From Azonexus sp. (GTDB lineage: Bacteria; Pseudomonadota; Gammaproteobacteria; Burkholderiales; Rhodocyclaceae), in NCBI RefSeq assembly GCF_023150235.1, contig NZ_JAKLLH010000011.1, positions 1-64,000 on the forward strand: 64,000 nt of DNA. Reading direction: 5' to 3'. Under the pieces are notes generated by a model that had not been told where the DNA came from, did no database searches, and saw only the letters and a program-made list of their open reading frames with translations. This document shows, in pieces, positions 46,657 through 55,643 of this stretch (the stretch's first letter is position 1; each line of letters starts with the position of its first letter). Made by a program: the position numbers and the translations under genes.

Positions 46657-48003
46657 ATGACCCAGCCCGCCTCCACCAACTACCAAGTGCCCACCGAGCT
46701 TTACGACGTACTCAGCCAACTGCACTATGAAGAGGGCCTGCCTGCCGATGACCCGCGCTATGTAGATACCCTGGCTGCCCGCAACAGCCAGGATTTGTTT
46801 CAGCGCCTGGCCAAGCGCTTTGGTTACTGGCAAGAAAAAAACATGGTGGTTGCGACACAGAAAACACACCTGCTGTTCTTCGGCCACATCGGCAGCGGCA
46901 AAACCACCGAACTCCGCCATTACGCGCAGGAATTCAATCGCTCCGGGCTCTATTGCGCGCTTGAGGTCAACGTCAACGAACGGCTGGACCGCAACAATTG
47001 CCAGTTCCCCGATTTGCTGCTGGCCATGGCGCAAAGCCTGCTCGAAGTCCTCCATGAAGAAGGCATCCTGCTCGGCGATGCGCAACTCCAGCCCCTGCTC
47101 GACTGGTTCAAGCGCACGGTCGAAACCCGTATCGGCGAACATGCGCTGCACGGCGAAGTAAAAACCGGCGCGGAAAGCAAACTCAGCCTGCTCGGCCTGG
47201 GCAAGCTGTTTGCCTCGGCAACCGCCTCGTTCCGCACCGGCGCCACCTACCGCAACGAAGTCCGCGATGAAATCCGCAACAGCTTCGGCCAGTTGGCAGA
47301 GGCCTTCAACGATTTCCTGCGTGTTGCCGAGCAAGCACTGGAAGCCGAGCGCGGCGTTAAACGCATCCTCTTCATCCTCGACGGCACCGACAAGCTGCGT
47401 GATGAAGACTCCCGCCGCCTGTTCGAACTCGATATTGCGCAGATGCAGCAAATCGACACACTGGCCCTCTACACCGCCCCGCTGCACCTGGCCTACGACG
47501 GCAACGTCGGCAGCCGGATCGAACACATGATCCTCCCGATGATCAAGCTGTACGCGCAGGACGGCAGTGAGCAAGCCAGCGGCTGGGAGGCGCTCAGCCA
47601 GATTCTGTTGCGCCGCGCCGACCGCAGCCTGTTTGCCGACAACCAGGTCATCCGCACGCTGGTCGAACACAGCGGCGGCCACCCGCGCGAACTGCTGTGT
47701 CTGCTCAAATATTGCTGCGAAATTGCCGACGACCGCATCGACTCGGCGACCGCCGAGCAGGCGATTGACGAATTGGCCGCCGAATACCGCCGCTTCCTCG
47801 AACCCGAGGATTACACCCTGCTTGCCGCCCGCGATCAGGACAAAATCCACGGCGGCAACGACGAGCGCGGCAAAAAGCTGCTCTACAAGCTGGCGCTGCT
47901 CGAATACAACCACGGCAGCTGGCAACGCTCGCACCCGGTCATCCGCCGCCTGGAAGGCTATCAGCGTGCCAAGCAGGCCGCCGCCGATGTCGCCGGCAAC
48001 TAA
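46657..48003 (+). CDS. P-loop ATPase of unknown function
   Basis: A 448-residue soluble NTPase I cannot assign. Walker A is FGHIGSGKTTELRHYA (residues 75-90) and Walker B RILFILDGTDKL (236-247), with a helical insert between them (QSLLEVLHEEGILL, GEVKTGAESKLSLLGLGKLFASATA). SGGHPRELLCLLKYCCE near 380 resembles the sensor-2/winged-helix part of STAND and AAA ATPases. The C-terminus (KLALLEYNHGSWQRSHPVIRRLEGY) looks like a small wHTH domain. It overlaps the next gene by 17 nt, so the two form a two-gene unit. A STAND-like signalling or defence role is inference. Confidence 0.75.
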   Translation: MTQPASTNYQVPTELYDVLSQLHYEEGLPADDPRYVDTLAARNSQDLFQRLAKRFGYWQEKNMVVATQKTHLLFFGHIGSGKTTELRHYAQEFNRSGLYCALEVNVNERLDRNNCQFPDLLLAMAQSLLEVLHEEGILLGDAQLQPLLDWFKRTVETRIGEHALHGEVKTGAESKLSLLGLGKLFASATASFRTGATYRNEVRDEIRNSFGQLAEAFNDFLRVAEQALEAERGVKRILFILDGTDKLRDEDSRRLFELDIAQMQQIDTLALYTAPLHLAYDGNVGSRIEHMILPMIKLYAQDGSEQASGWEALSQILLRRADRSLFADNQVIRTLVEHSGGHPRELLCLLKYCCEIADDRIDSATAEQAIDELAAEYRRFLEPEDYTLLAARDQDKIHGGNDERGKKLLYKLALLEYNHGSWQRSHPVIRRLEGYQRAKQAAADVAGN

Positions 48004-48958
48004 CAGCAACGAGCCGGACTTTTGCGGCTACCTGCAACGGCAGCTGCTCGGCTGCGAACTGCCGCCGGCACAGCAAACCAGCTACCGCCGCCTGCTCACC
48101 ACCGCCCTGCACGGCGCACCGTTCCAGTTCGTCCTGTGCGAGATTTTTGACCAAACCCGGCGCGACCGCCTGATCGAGATCATCGACCAGGCCGCGGCCA
48201 CCGCCGGCCTGAGCAGCCACCGCATCGACTGCCGCGAACTCCCCGACAGCGCCGGGCTTGAGGTGCTGGAAGCGCTGCTGAACGATCTCGCCGCCCGGCA
48301 CACCATCCTGCACCTCTGCGGCTTTGATCACTGGCTCAGCCGGGAACGCTGGCAGGCCTTGAACATCCGCCGCGACGCCATCGCCGCCCGCTGCCGCGCC
48401 AGACTGCTGTGGTGGCTGGACCCGGACAGCGTCCGCCAGTGCGCCCTCGAAGCCCCCGACCTGTGGGCCTGGCGCAGCGGTGTTTATGACTTTACCAATA
48501 CCACCCCGCCCACCCTCCCCACCCAGGCCAGCTACGCCCCGACCATCGACCCGCGCTCGACACTGGAACGCACCCAGCGCATCGGTCAGATCAAAGCCTG
48601 GCTGCAACAGAATCCTCCTGACGAACTGCGCCTGCCCTTGCTTGATGAATTGGCCACCCTGCTGCAGGACTTTGGACAACTCGATGAGGCACTACGCATC
48701 CGCCTCAATGAAGAAATGCTGGGCTACGAAGAACTCGGGGACGTACACAGTCTTTTGATGACCGAAGCCAATATCGCAATCACGCTGATCAAGCGCGGCC
48801 ACTCCCAAGACCTCCCTGAAGTTCGCCGCCGCCTGCAGCGGGCGCTCGAACTCGCCGAGCAGATGCAACTCCCCAAGGAAATCTCGACCATCCACCAATA
48901 TTTGGACAACCTGCCTGCGCCGCGCCGGAAAAAAGCCAAAAAACACGGTCGACCGTAA
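47987..48958 (+). CDS. Partner protein with C-terminal TPR-like helices
   Basis: A 323-residue protein translated from the ATG at 47987, overlapping the ATPase. The first 165 residues contain PFQFVLCEIFDQTRRDRLIEIID, ILHLCGFDHWLSRERWQALNIRRDAIA and LLWWLDPDSVRQCALEAPDLWAWRSGVYDF, a block I associate with N-termini of STAND/TPR signalling ATPases. Residues about 215-300 form TPR-like helix pairs (LLDELATLLQDFGQLDEALRIRLNEEMLG). The last residues KKHGRP and the stop codon are encoded by palindrome copy 5. No catalytic site is visible. Confidence 0.72.
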   Translation: MSPATNSNEPDFCGYLQRQLLGCELPPAQQTSYRRLLTTALHGAPFQFVLCEIFDQTRRDRLIEIIDQAAATAGLSSHRIDCRELPDSAGLEVLEALLNDLAARHTILHLCGFDHWLSRERWQALNIRRDAIAARCRARLLWWLDPDSVRQCALEAPDLWAWRSGVYDFTNTTPPTLPTQASYAPTIDPRSTLERTQRIGQIKAWLQQNPPDELRLPLLDELATLLQDFGQLDEALRIRLNEEMLGYEELGDVHSLLMTEANIAITLIKRGHSQDLPEVRRRLQRALELAEQMQLPKEISTIHQYLDNLPAPRRKKAKKHGRP

Positions 48959-48973
48959 AAACCGGCTTTTTTC
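48928..48973. repeat. ACGGTCGACCGT palindrome, copy 5, in a composite hairpin
   Basis: The core is at 48945-48956. An outer 10-bp stem, GAAAAAAGCC with GGCTTTTTTC, encloses it. It provides the stop of the partner gene and lies between two convergent genes, a natural bidirectional terminator position. Confidence 0.9.
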
Positions 48974-49829
48974 ACCGTGCCGGCGATGGTCGAGCCTGCA
49001 GGCTGCGGCGTGCGAGGAGCAGGTCTTCCCAGGCCTTGGCCTTGTCCGGGAGATTGCGCAGCAGGTAGGCCGGGTGGTAGGTGACAATGGTCGGGATGCC
49101 TCGGTATTCGCGTACCTGCCCGCGTAGCGAGGCCAGGGTTTTGTCTTCGCGCAGCAGGCTGTGCACTGCCGCCTTGCCGAGCAGGACGATGATCTTGGGC
49201 TGGAGCAGGGCAATCTGGCGTTCGAGGAAGGGGCGGCAAGCCGCCATTTCGCCAGTTTCCGGCGTGCGGTTGCCGGGTGGACGGCATTTCACCGCATTGG
49301 CGATGTACACCTTTTCGCCACGCTTGAGATCGATGGCTGCAAGCATGTTGTCGAGTAATTTGCCGGCCTGGCCGACAAAGGGTTCGCCACGAGCATCCTC
49401 CTCGGCACCCGGCCCCTCGCCGATGAACAGCCAGTCGGGATGGCGGTCGCCAACACCGGGGACCGCCTGCTGGCGCTGCTGACAGAGGCCGCAGGCGCGG
49501 CAAGCGGCGATCTGTTGCAGCAATTCCGGCCAGTCCGCCGTGTCGACCGTGTGCGGCACGGGTTGTCCACTCACGGTTGCGGCCGGGTTGTCGATAGGCG
49601 CCGGGAGCGTGACGGGAACGGCCGCTGGGTTGTCGATGAGCGCCGCTGGCGTGACGGGAGCGGCTGCCGGGGCAGCAGCGCTTTCCGTGGCCGGCGGCTG
49701 GTGGCGACTGGCGGGAGAACTCTCGGCGGAAGAGGTTGCGGCTGCGGGGATTTCATCCACTGCCTGGCGCAAGACCCAGATCGGCCCGATTCCCATTTCC
49801 TGCAACATCTGCTCGCGGCTCAGGCTCAT
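48972..49829 (-). CDS. Uracil-DNA glycosylase, family 4 (Fe-S type)
   Basis: A 285-residue glycosylase. After an Ala/Pro-rich linker (residues 30-95) comes the family 4 core: ACRACGLCQQRQQAVPGVG with iron-sulfur cysteines, GEGPGAEEDARGEPFVGQAGKLLDNML, NAVKCRPPGNRTPETGEMAACRPFLERQ with the remaining cysteines, and TYHPAYLLRN. It removes uracil from DNA. It overlaps rimI by 4 nt. Confidence 0.93.
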   Translation of the reverse strand: MSLSREQMLQEMGIGPIWVLRQAVDEIPAAATSSAESSPASRHQPPATESAAAPAAAPVTPAALIDNPAAVPVTLPAPIDNPAATVSGQPVPHTVDTADWPELLQQIAACRACGLCQQRQQAVPGVGDRHPDWLFIGEGPGAEEDARGEPFVGQAGKLLDNMLAAIDLKRGEKVYIANAVKCRPPGNRTPETGEMAACRPFLERQIALLQPKIIVLLGKAAVHSLLREDKTLASLRGQVREYRGIPTIVTYHPAYLLRNLPDKAKAWEDLLLARRSLQARPSPAR

Positions 49830-50287
49830 GCCAGTTCCTTGTCGAAAATCAGGGCATCCTCGCGCCCGCTGGCGGCCGGGTAGTAGGCCTTGCGCATGCC
49901 GATCTGACGAAAGCCGAATTGGCGGTAGAGATCGACGGCGCGGCCGTTGCTTGGCCGGACTTCGAGAAAGAGGCGCACGGCGCCGTAGCGGCGGGCATTG
50001 TCCATCACCCGAGAGAGAAGTCTTGCCCCGTGGCCTTGCCCCTGGTGAGCGCGGGCCACCCCGATATTGAGCAGGTGTGCCTCGTCAATCACCAGCATCG
50101 CTACCGAAAAACCGACCAACTCCCCCTCGACCAGACAGACCCAGACACTGTGACCGATCTTCAGCGAGTCCGAAAAATTGCCGCGCGACCAGGGAAAGGC
50201 CTGTAAGTCGGCCTCCAGCCGCGCCACCTGGTCGAGGTCTGTTTCCTGCATCGGCCGGAACTCTGCCGGCGCTTGCCCCAAGCTCAC
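49826..50287 (-). CDS. rimI: Ribosomal protein S18 alanine N-acetyltransferase
   Basis: A 153-residue GNAT acetyltransferase: MQETDLDQVARLEADLQAFPWS at the N-terminus, the acetyl-CoA loop VARAHQGQGHGARLLSRVMD and LFLEVRPSNGRAVDLYRQFGF. It acetylates the N-terminus of S18. It overlaps tsaB by 4 nt, the usual tsaB-rimI pairing. Confidence 0.93.
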   Translation of the reverse strand: MSLGQAPAEFRPMQETDLDQVARLEADLQAFPWSRGNFSDSLKIGHSVWVCLVEGELVGFSVAMLVIDEAHLLNIGVARAHQGQGHGARLLSRVMDNARRYGAVRLFLEVRPSNGRAVDLYRQFGFRQIGMRKAYYPAASGREDALIFDKELA

Positions 50288-50994
50288 GCCTTTCCTCCCT
50301 CGGCCAGCCGCTCGGCCACGGTTTTAGCCACCTTGTCGCGAATGTAGAGCGGCGCGGCCAGGGCGGCATCGATGCCCTCGCCCCGCGCCAGGCGGGGTGC
50401 GGCCAGGGCGGCGACAATGGCTGCTCGCGGCAGGATGCCGTCTTCCACGGTCAACCCGGCGGCGAGCAGATTTTCCCGCAATCGGGGATAAGCCGCCGGG
50501 GCATTGCCGCAGGCATGCCAGCCGGCACGATTGCCGAGATCGATGTCTTCCGGGCGCTGCACACGCAGGGTGGCTCGCGCCCAGGGGCTTTCCGTCGTCG
50601 CAGAGCGGGTGCCGGGATAGGCGCCGACATAAACCTCGCCCATGCGCGCATCGAGCAGGGCCAGCAGCGGGCGATCCCCGGCCTCGCGGCTGTCGGCGGC
50701 CATGGCTTCGAGACTGACGACGGGCAACAGGGGCGTCGCGGCGGGCATGGCCAGCCCCTGTGCCGCGGCGCAGGCGACGCGCAGACCGGTGAAGGCTCCC
50801 GGGCCGCAGCCAAAGGCAATGGCGTCGAGATCATTCACGGTCGACGCTGCCTCGGCCAGCAATTCGCCAACCAGCGGCAGGAGGGTTTCCGAGTGCGGCC
50901 GCCCCGGCGGGCAGACGCGTTCAAGCACCTCGCCATCGCGCCAGAGGGCGCAGGTGGCGAATTCGGTGGAGGTTTCCAGGGCAAGGATCAGCAT
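50284..50994 (-). CDS. tsaB: tRNA t6A synthesis protein TsaB
   Basis: A 236-residue ASKHA-fold protein: MLILALETSTEFATCALWRDG, HSETLLPLVGELL, and IAFGCGPGAFTGLRVACAAAQGLA. It scaffolds TsaD and TsaE in forming N6-threonylcarbamoyladenosine at position 37 of ANN-decoding tRNAs. An ATG three codons earlier (51003) is equally possible. A half copy of the palindrome lies at 50834-50845 within TVND. Confidence 0.94.
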   Translation of the reverse strand: MLILALETSTEFATCALWRDGEVLERVCPPGRPHSETLLPLVGELLAEAASTVNDLDAIAFGCGPGAFTGLRVACAAAQGLAMPAATPLLPVVSLEAMAADSREAGDRPLLALLDARMGEVYVGAYPGTRSATTESPWARATLRVQRPEDIDLGNRAGWHACGNAPAAYPRLRENLLAAGLTVEDGILPRAAIVAALAAPRLARGEGIDAALAAPLYIRDKVAKTVAERLAEGGKA

Positions 50995-51021
50995 GCCCGG
51001 CATTTTACCGGAGTCGCCCGC

Positions 51022-53400
51022 TCAGGTCGCCGCTGGCAACCACTTGAGCAGGGTGCGTACCAGTTGCCGGGGTTGCACCGGCTTGCCGACGTGGTCGTTC
51101 ATGCCGGCCGCGAGGCAGGTGCCCCGGTCCTCGGCAAAGGCGTTGGCGGTCAGGGCGACGATCGGTGTCGCCTTGTTCAGCGAATGGGCGCGAATGGCGC
51201 GCGTGGCATCGAGACCGTTCAGGCGCGGCATCTGCATGTCCATCAGGATCAGGTCGTAGACTTCGCGCCCGGCCAGGTCGACCGCCTCCTCGCCGTCGCA
51301 GGCGAATTCGACGGCAAAGCCGTAGTCGGAAAGCATGCAGGCGGCGACTTCGCGATTGATCGGCTCATCCTCGACCAGGAGCAGGCGCCGTCCGTCGGCG
51401 CGCTGCCGCAGTTTTTCCTCATCGTCGGTCGAATGGCTTTCCACCACGGGCGCGGCTTCCTTGCCTCTTCCCTGCTGAAGTAAAGGCAGGATGAAATGGA
51501 AGCGACTACCCACGCCCGGCTGGCTGGAAAAATCGATCTCGCCCCCCATCAACATGACCAGGCGCTTGCAAATGGCCAGGCCAAGGCCGGTACCGCCGTA
51601 TTTTCGGGTCATCGAGCCGTCCGCCTGCTCGAAAGCGGAAAACAGGCGCCCCGCATCCTCGGCGGCGATCCCGATTCCGGTGTCGCTGACCTCGAAACGC
51701 AGGCGGCAGGGGCTGTCCTCGAGCGCGGAGAGCGCCTCGACGCGCAGCGAAACACTTCCCTGCCCGGTAAATTTGATGGCATTGCCGAGCAGGTTGATCA
51801 GGATCTGCTCGATCCGGAAAGGATCGCCGACGAAATGCCGGCCCGCCAATCCAGGACCGATCGAGCACTGCAATTGCAGGCATTTGTCGGCCGCCCGACC
51901 GGCAACCAGGCCGCAGACGCTGTCGAAGAGCTGATCGAGGCGGAAAGAGCGCATTTCGAGTTGCAGGCGTTCGGCCTCGATCTTGGTCAGATCGAGAATG
52001 TCGTTGATCACGCCGAGCAAATGGTGCGAGGCATGGTCGATCTTGCCCAGTTGTTCGCGCAGTTGCGCATCCCGCGCATGCTGCAAGGCAATCCCGGTCA
52101 GCCCCATGATCGCGTTCATCGGTGTTCGCAGTTCGTGGCTCATGTTGGCCAGGAAGGCCGTTTTCGCCCGACTGGCCGCCTCGGCGCTTTCCTTGGCCAC
52201 CAGCAAGTCGGCCGTCCGGGCCTCGACCAGCGCCTCCAGGTCTTCCCGGTGGTGGCGCAACTCCTCTTCCACCGCTTTACGCCCGCTGATGTCGCGCACG
52301 ATACCGAGAGCGTGCCAGCGGCCGGAAACGAGAACCGCCGAGACCGACAGCTCGATCGGAAAGACCTCGCCGCCCCGGCGCCGGGCAAGGGTCTCGAAGG
52401 TCTTGCCGATCAACGGACCGCGACCGTCGCGCGCGAACGCCGCCAGCCCCCGGCGGGCCTCCTCCAGCTGGCCCTCCGGCGCAAGCAGGAGGTGCATGTC
52501 GCGGCCCAGAACCTCCTCGGCGCAATGCCCGAAAACCGTGCTTGCCGCCGGATTCCAGAAACTCAGGCGACCATCGGCATCGATCATCATCATCGCATCC
52601 TGAGCCGAAGTCGTGATCAGGCGAAATTTTTCCTCGCTTTCGGCGAGTTCGCGGGTACGCTCGGCAATCATCTCGTGGAGATGGGTCTGGTGCCGACCCA
52701 GTTCGCGCCCGGTAGCCTGCAACTGCCCGATCACTTCGCGCACGTGGCGGATGAAGGGATGGAAGATGAGCAGGGCCTCCAGCAGCAGGAGCAAGAGCGT
52801 CAGCAGCCAAAAAGCCGTTTCCGCCCGTTGCAGGTCGGCAATCGCGGTCTCTCCCTCGAGCTGGTACTGGCGCACCATCGCATCGAGTTCCCGCAACAGG
52901 CGATTGGGGGCCAGGGCAGTGATATAGCGCAGGGAGGCGTGATCGGGGGTCAAGGCCGCATCCGGCAACAACAGGAGTTCGTCGACAGCCGTCAGATACG
53001 CCTTCACCGTCGAATCCAGCGCGGTATCCGGGGCAAAATACATCGCCCTCACCGTCGGCGACATGCTCGCCGGCAAGCCCAGTTCCGGATCGCCCCGGGT
53101 CAAGCCGCGATGCGAACGCGCCATCAGCTCGGCGGCTTCGCGCAGACGCTCGCGTATGCCCGGCCTGTCCTCGACCCCCGCCGCCGCCAGCAGATTGGCA
53201 AAGAGGGCGGTACGCTGGCTGAGCATGCGCTGCCGCCCGCTGACGTTGACCACGGCCGCCGTGCTCTCCTGGCTCTTGATCACCAGATGCAGGCTGAACC
53301 AGGCCGCGGTAGACAGGGAAGCGACAAGCACCAGCGCAATGACATAACGCCAGGTCAAGGACCGGGCCACTTTCAGTTCGCGCCGCGCATCATCGACCAT
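51022..53400 (-). CDS. Hybrid sensor histidine kinase with PilJ-like sensor
   Basis: A 792-residue membrane kinase. A first span (about 17-39) leads to a periplasmic sensor with VVNVSGRQRMLSQRTALFANLL, the PilJ/NarX-type signature, then a second span (about 195-215), a PAS domain (ITTSAQDAMMMIDADGRLSFWNPAA), HisKA with the phospho-acceptor FLANMSHELRTPMNAIMG, HATPase (DTGIGIAAEDAG, GGTGLGLAICKRLV) and a C-terminal receiver (LLLVEDEPINREVA, ILMDMQMPRLNG). No Hpt domain is present. The start at 53400 excludes a long upstream extension antisense to the TonB-like gene. The ligand is unknown. Confidence 0.92.
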   Translation of the reverse strand: MVDDARRELKVARSLTWRYVIALVLVASLSTAAWFSLHLVIKSQESTAAVVNVSGRQRMLSQRTALFANLLAAAGVEDRPGIRERLREAAELMARSHRGLTRGDPELGLPASMSPTVRAMYFAPDTALDSTVKAYLTAVDELLLLPDAALTPDHASLRYITALAPNRLLRELDAMVRQYQLEGETAIADLQRAETAFWLLTLLLLLLEALLIFHPFIRHVREVIGQLQATGRELGRHQTHLHEMIAERTRELAESEEKFRLITTSAQDAMMMIDADGRLSFWNPAASTVFGHCAEEVLGRDMHLLLAPEGQLEEARRGLAAFARDGRGPLIGKTFETLARRRGGEVFPIELSVSAVLVSGRWHALGIVRDISGRKAVEEELRHHREDLEALVEARTADLLVAKESAEAASRAKTAFLANMSHELRTPMNAIMGLTGIALQHARDAQLREQLGKIDHASHHLLGVINDILDLTKIEAERLQLEMRSFRLDQLFDSVCGLVAGRAADKCLQLQCSIGPGLAGRHFVGDPFRIEQILINLLGNAIKFTGQGSVSLRVEALSALEDSPCRLRFEVSDTGIGIAAEDAGRLFSAFEQADGSMTRKYGGTGLGLAICKRLVMLMGGEIDFSSQPGVGSRFHFILPLLQQGRGKEAAPVVESHSTDDEEKLRQRADGRRLLLVEDEPINREVAACMLSDYGFAVEFACDGEEAVDLAGREVYDLILMDMQMPRLNGLDATRAIRAHSLNKATPIVALTANAFAEDRGTCLAAGMNDHVGKPVQPRQLVRTLLKWLPAAT

Positions 53401-53586
53401 TGCATCCCCCCGGCATTGCGGATCGTAGGGTCGGCCACGCCGGCCAGGCCCCTGAAATATGGAAACCGCCCCGATTCTACTACCAAGCAACAGGGTTATT
53501 CCCACTCCGGCACGACGCCGCCTTCCAGGCACCGGAATGGGGCATTTTATTGACAAACAAATAAAAATCGAGGCACGATCCGTATC

Positions 53587-54249
53587 ATGACCAATAAATA
53601 CAACGCTCGCCGGGAACGTCGGCGTTGGCTGCTCGCCGTGACAACTTCCCTCGGCCTGCACCTGCTCTGGCTGCGCCCCTTGCAGCGGGCGGCCGCTCCC
53701 GTGGCCGCGCCGGCTCCGGGACTGCAACTGCGCCTCGTCCCGCCGCCGGTCGCCGATGCGGAAGCGCGCCCCCCGCCGGCGAGCCAAACTCCGCCACGCC
53801 AGCCCCTGCCCCGAAGCGAGCGAGCGGCTTCCGCCGTCCACGGCAACGGAAAAGCCCGTGCCGAGCACCCCGGCCATGGCGAACATCGTGCCGACCGCCT
53901 CCCACAAGCCGCCCCTCCGCCGGACATCCTCCTCGCAGCCTACCGGCTGGCGCTCTACCGCGCCCTGCCCGAACGCTGCCGGCAGCTTGGGCATTACGCC
54001 GGCGAGTGGCGAGGCCTGGCCAGCGTCGAACTGGCAATCACCGAGCCGGGGCAATGCACGGCCAGCGCCGACCGCCACCTGCCGCCGGCACTGGCGGCGG
54101 AGCTGGAACAGCTGACGCGGGCGGCAAGTATCGTGGCCCCGCCGCCACCGGCCCTGCGGCAAGCGGGGCTGCGCCTGGCGCTGGGCTACCTGATCCAGGC
54201 AAGGGTCAACCCCCAAAATACCGAAAAAGGCGGCGCCATCGGCGACTGA
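53587..54249 (+). CDS. TonB-like periplasmic-spanning protein
   Basis: A 220-residue protein with an N-terminal anchor (RRRWLLAVTTSLGLHLLWL), a Pro/Ala-rich spacer (about 35-105) and a C-terminal globular region (LLAAYRLALYRALPERCRQLGHYAGEWRGLASVELAI, then GLRLALGYLIQA). The layout and the WxGxxxVxxxI-like strand match TonB C-terminal domains, though the usual VxVxFxIxxdG block is diverged. No exbBD is adjacent. A TTGACA at 53550-53555 may be its -35 box. It is divergent from the kinase gene. Confidence 0.65.
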   Translation: MTNKYNARRERRRWLLAVTTSLGLHLLWLRPLQRAAAPVAAPAPGLQLRLVPPPVADAEARPPPASQTPPRQPLPRSERAASAVHGNGKARAEHPGHGEHRADRLPQAAPPPDILLAAYRLALYRALPERCRQLGHYAGEWRGLASVELAITEPGQCTASADRHLPPALAAELEQLTRAASIVAPPPPALRQAGLRLALGYLIQARVNPQNTEKGGAIGD

Positions 54250-54332
54250 CACGCATCGTCCGGCCGCTGCGTAAACTGCTTCAACCGCTTTTTCAAGGCT
54301 AAAATCGCCTTCCTTTCGCCCGGAGTCCGCGC

Positions 54333-55592
54333 ATGCGCATCCTGCACACTTCCGACTGGCACCTGGGCCAGCATTTCATGGGCAAAAGCCGCCAGGCCGA
54401 GCATACGGCGCTGATCGACTGGCTGCTGGCGCAGCTTGCCGTCGTGGAGATCGATGCGGTGATTGTCGCCGGCGACATTTTCGACACCGGCACGCCCCCC
54501 TCTCACGCCCGCGAACTCTACTACCGGCTGGCACTCGGGGTAGCCGATGCCGGCGTCGGCCTATTGCTGCTCGGCGGCAATCACGACTCGCCGGCGGTAC
54601 TTGGAGAAAGTCGCGAACTGCTCGCACGGCTGGGCGTCATCACCCTGGCCAACGCCGATGTCGCAGCCGGGGTAAAGCTTCTCCACCGTCGTGACGGCAG
54701 TCCCGGCTGCATGGTTTGCGCCGTCCCCTTCATCCGCCCCCGCGAGGTGATGCTCAGCCAGGCCGGGCAAAGCGCCGATCAGAAACAGCAGTCGCTGCAA
54801 CAGGCGATTGCGGCGCACTATGCCACGGTCTACGCGGCCGCCAGGCAAAAAAGCGAGGCCCTCGCCAGCGCTGCCGGGCAACGCTTGCCATTGATCGCCA
54901 CCGGCCACTTGACCACCGTCGGTGCCAGCTGCAGCGAATCGGTACGCGAAATCCACGTCGGCAGCCTCGAGGCTTTCCCGACCTCGGCCTTTCCACCCGT
55001 CGATTACATTGCCCTCGGCCACATCCACCGGCCGCAGCGTGTCGCCGGCCTCGAGCATGTCCGCTACTGCGGCTCGCCCTTGCCACTGAGTTTCGACGAG
55101 TGCGATCAAACCAAGGAAATGCTCATCGTCGATCTCGATGCCGACGGCCTCCGTACCGTGACACCGCTGCCCGTTCCCTGCTTTCAGCCCTTGGCGACCC
55201 TGCGCTCGACCCTGGCCGATCTGCCGGCCGCGCTGGCAACGGCCGTGGGCAGGGCCGACGCCAACGGTCGCCTGGAGATTCCCGGCCGGCCACCGCTGTG
55301 GCTGGAAATCGCCATCATCGGCGAATCCGGCCAGGCCGATCTGCCGGCGCGCGTTCAGGCGGCCTGCGCCGCCTGGCCGGTCGAAGTGCTGCGTATCCGC
55401 CGTATCTGCGAAGCCAACGTGGGAATCGAGCGCCAGGCGCTGGAAACCCTGGACGAATTGACGCCGGAAGAGGTATTCAGCCGCCGCCTGCAGCAGGAAA
55501 AAGCCAATGGCCTGGACGACGAAGGCAGCGAAGCACTACACCGGCGTTATGCCGAAATCGTCGCCGAGCTGAGCAGCCCGGAAGCCGCTTGA
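54333..55592 (+). CDS. sbcD: SbcCD nuclease subunit D
   Basis: A 419-residue metallophosphoesterase. Motifs are MRILHTSDWHLGQHF, VIVAGDIFDTGTPP, LLLGGNHDSP, ATGHLT and YIALGHIHRPQ, together the Mre11-type nuclease site, with a C-terminal capping domain. SbcCD cleaves hairpins and cruciforms and degrades DNA ends. sbcC, its partner, lies 2.6 kb downstream, not directly adjacent as usual; an Rrf2 gene and ccoG lie between. Confidence 0.96.
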   Translation: MRILHTSDWHLGQHFMGKSRQAEHTALIDWLLAQLAVVEIDAVIVAGDIFDTGTPPSHARELYYRLALGVADAGVGLLLLGGNHDSPAVLGESRELLARLGVITLANADVAAGVKLLHRRDGSPGCMVCAVPFIRPREVMLSQAGQSADQKQQSLQQAIAAHYATVYAAARQKSEALASAAGQRLPLIATGHLTTVGASCSESVREIHVGSLEAFPTSAFPPVDYIALGHIHRPQRVAGLEHVRYCGSPLPLSFDECDQTKEMLIVDLDADGLRTVTPLPVPCFQPLATLRSTLADLPAALATAVGRADANGRLEIPGRPPLWLEIAIIGESGQADLPARVQAACAAWPVEVLRIRRICEANVGIERQALETLDELTPEEVFSRRLQQEKANGLDDEGSEALHRRYAEIVAELSSPEAA

Positions 55593-55643
55593 GCGCCGGG
55601 TAGCCGTGCACTGGCCTGCCCCCCCGCCACGGCAGGGCAATTT

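Noticed and set aside
44664-46679. A 671-codon ORF antisense to parE
   Set aside because: A shadow of a conserved topoisomerase gene with no family resemblance.
53400-54252. A long N-terminal extension of the PilJ-type kinase
   Set aside because: The extension is antisense to the TonB-like gene, Arg/Gly-rich and without domains; the kinase begins naturally at MVDDARREL before its first membrane span.
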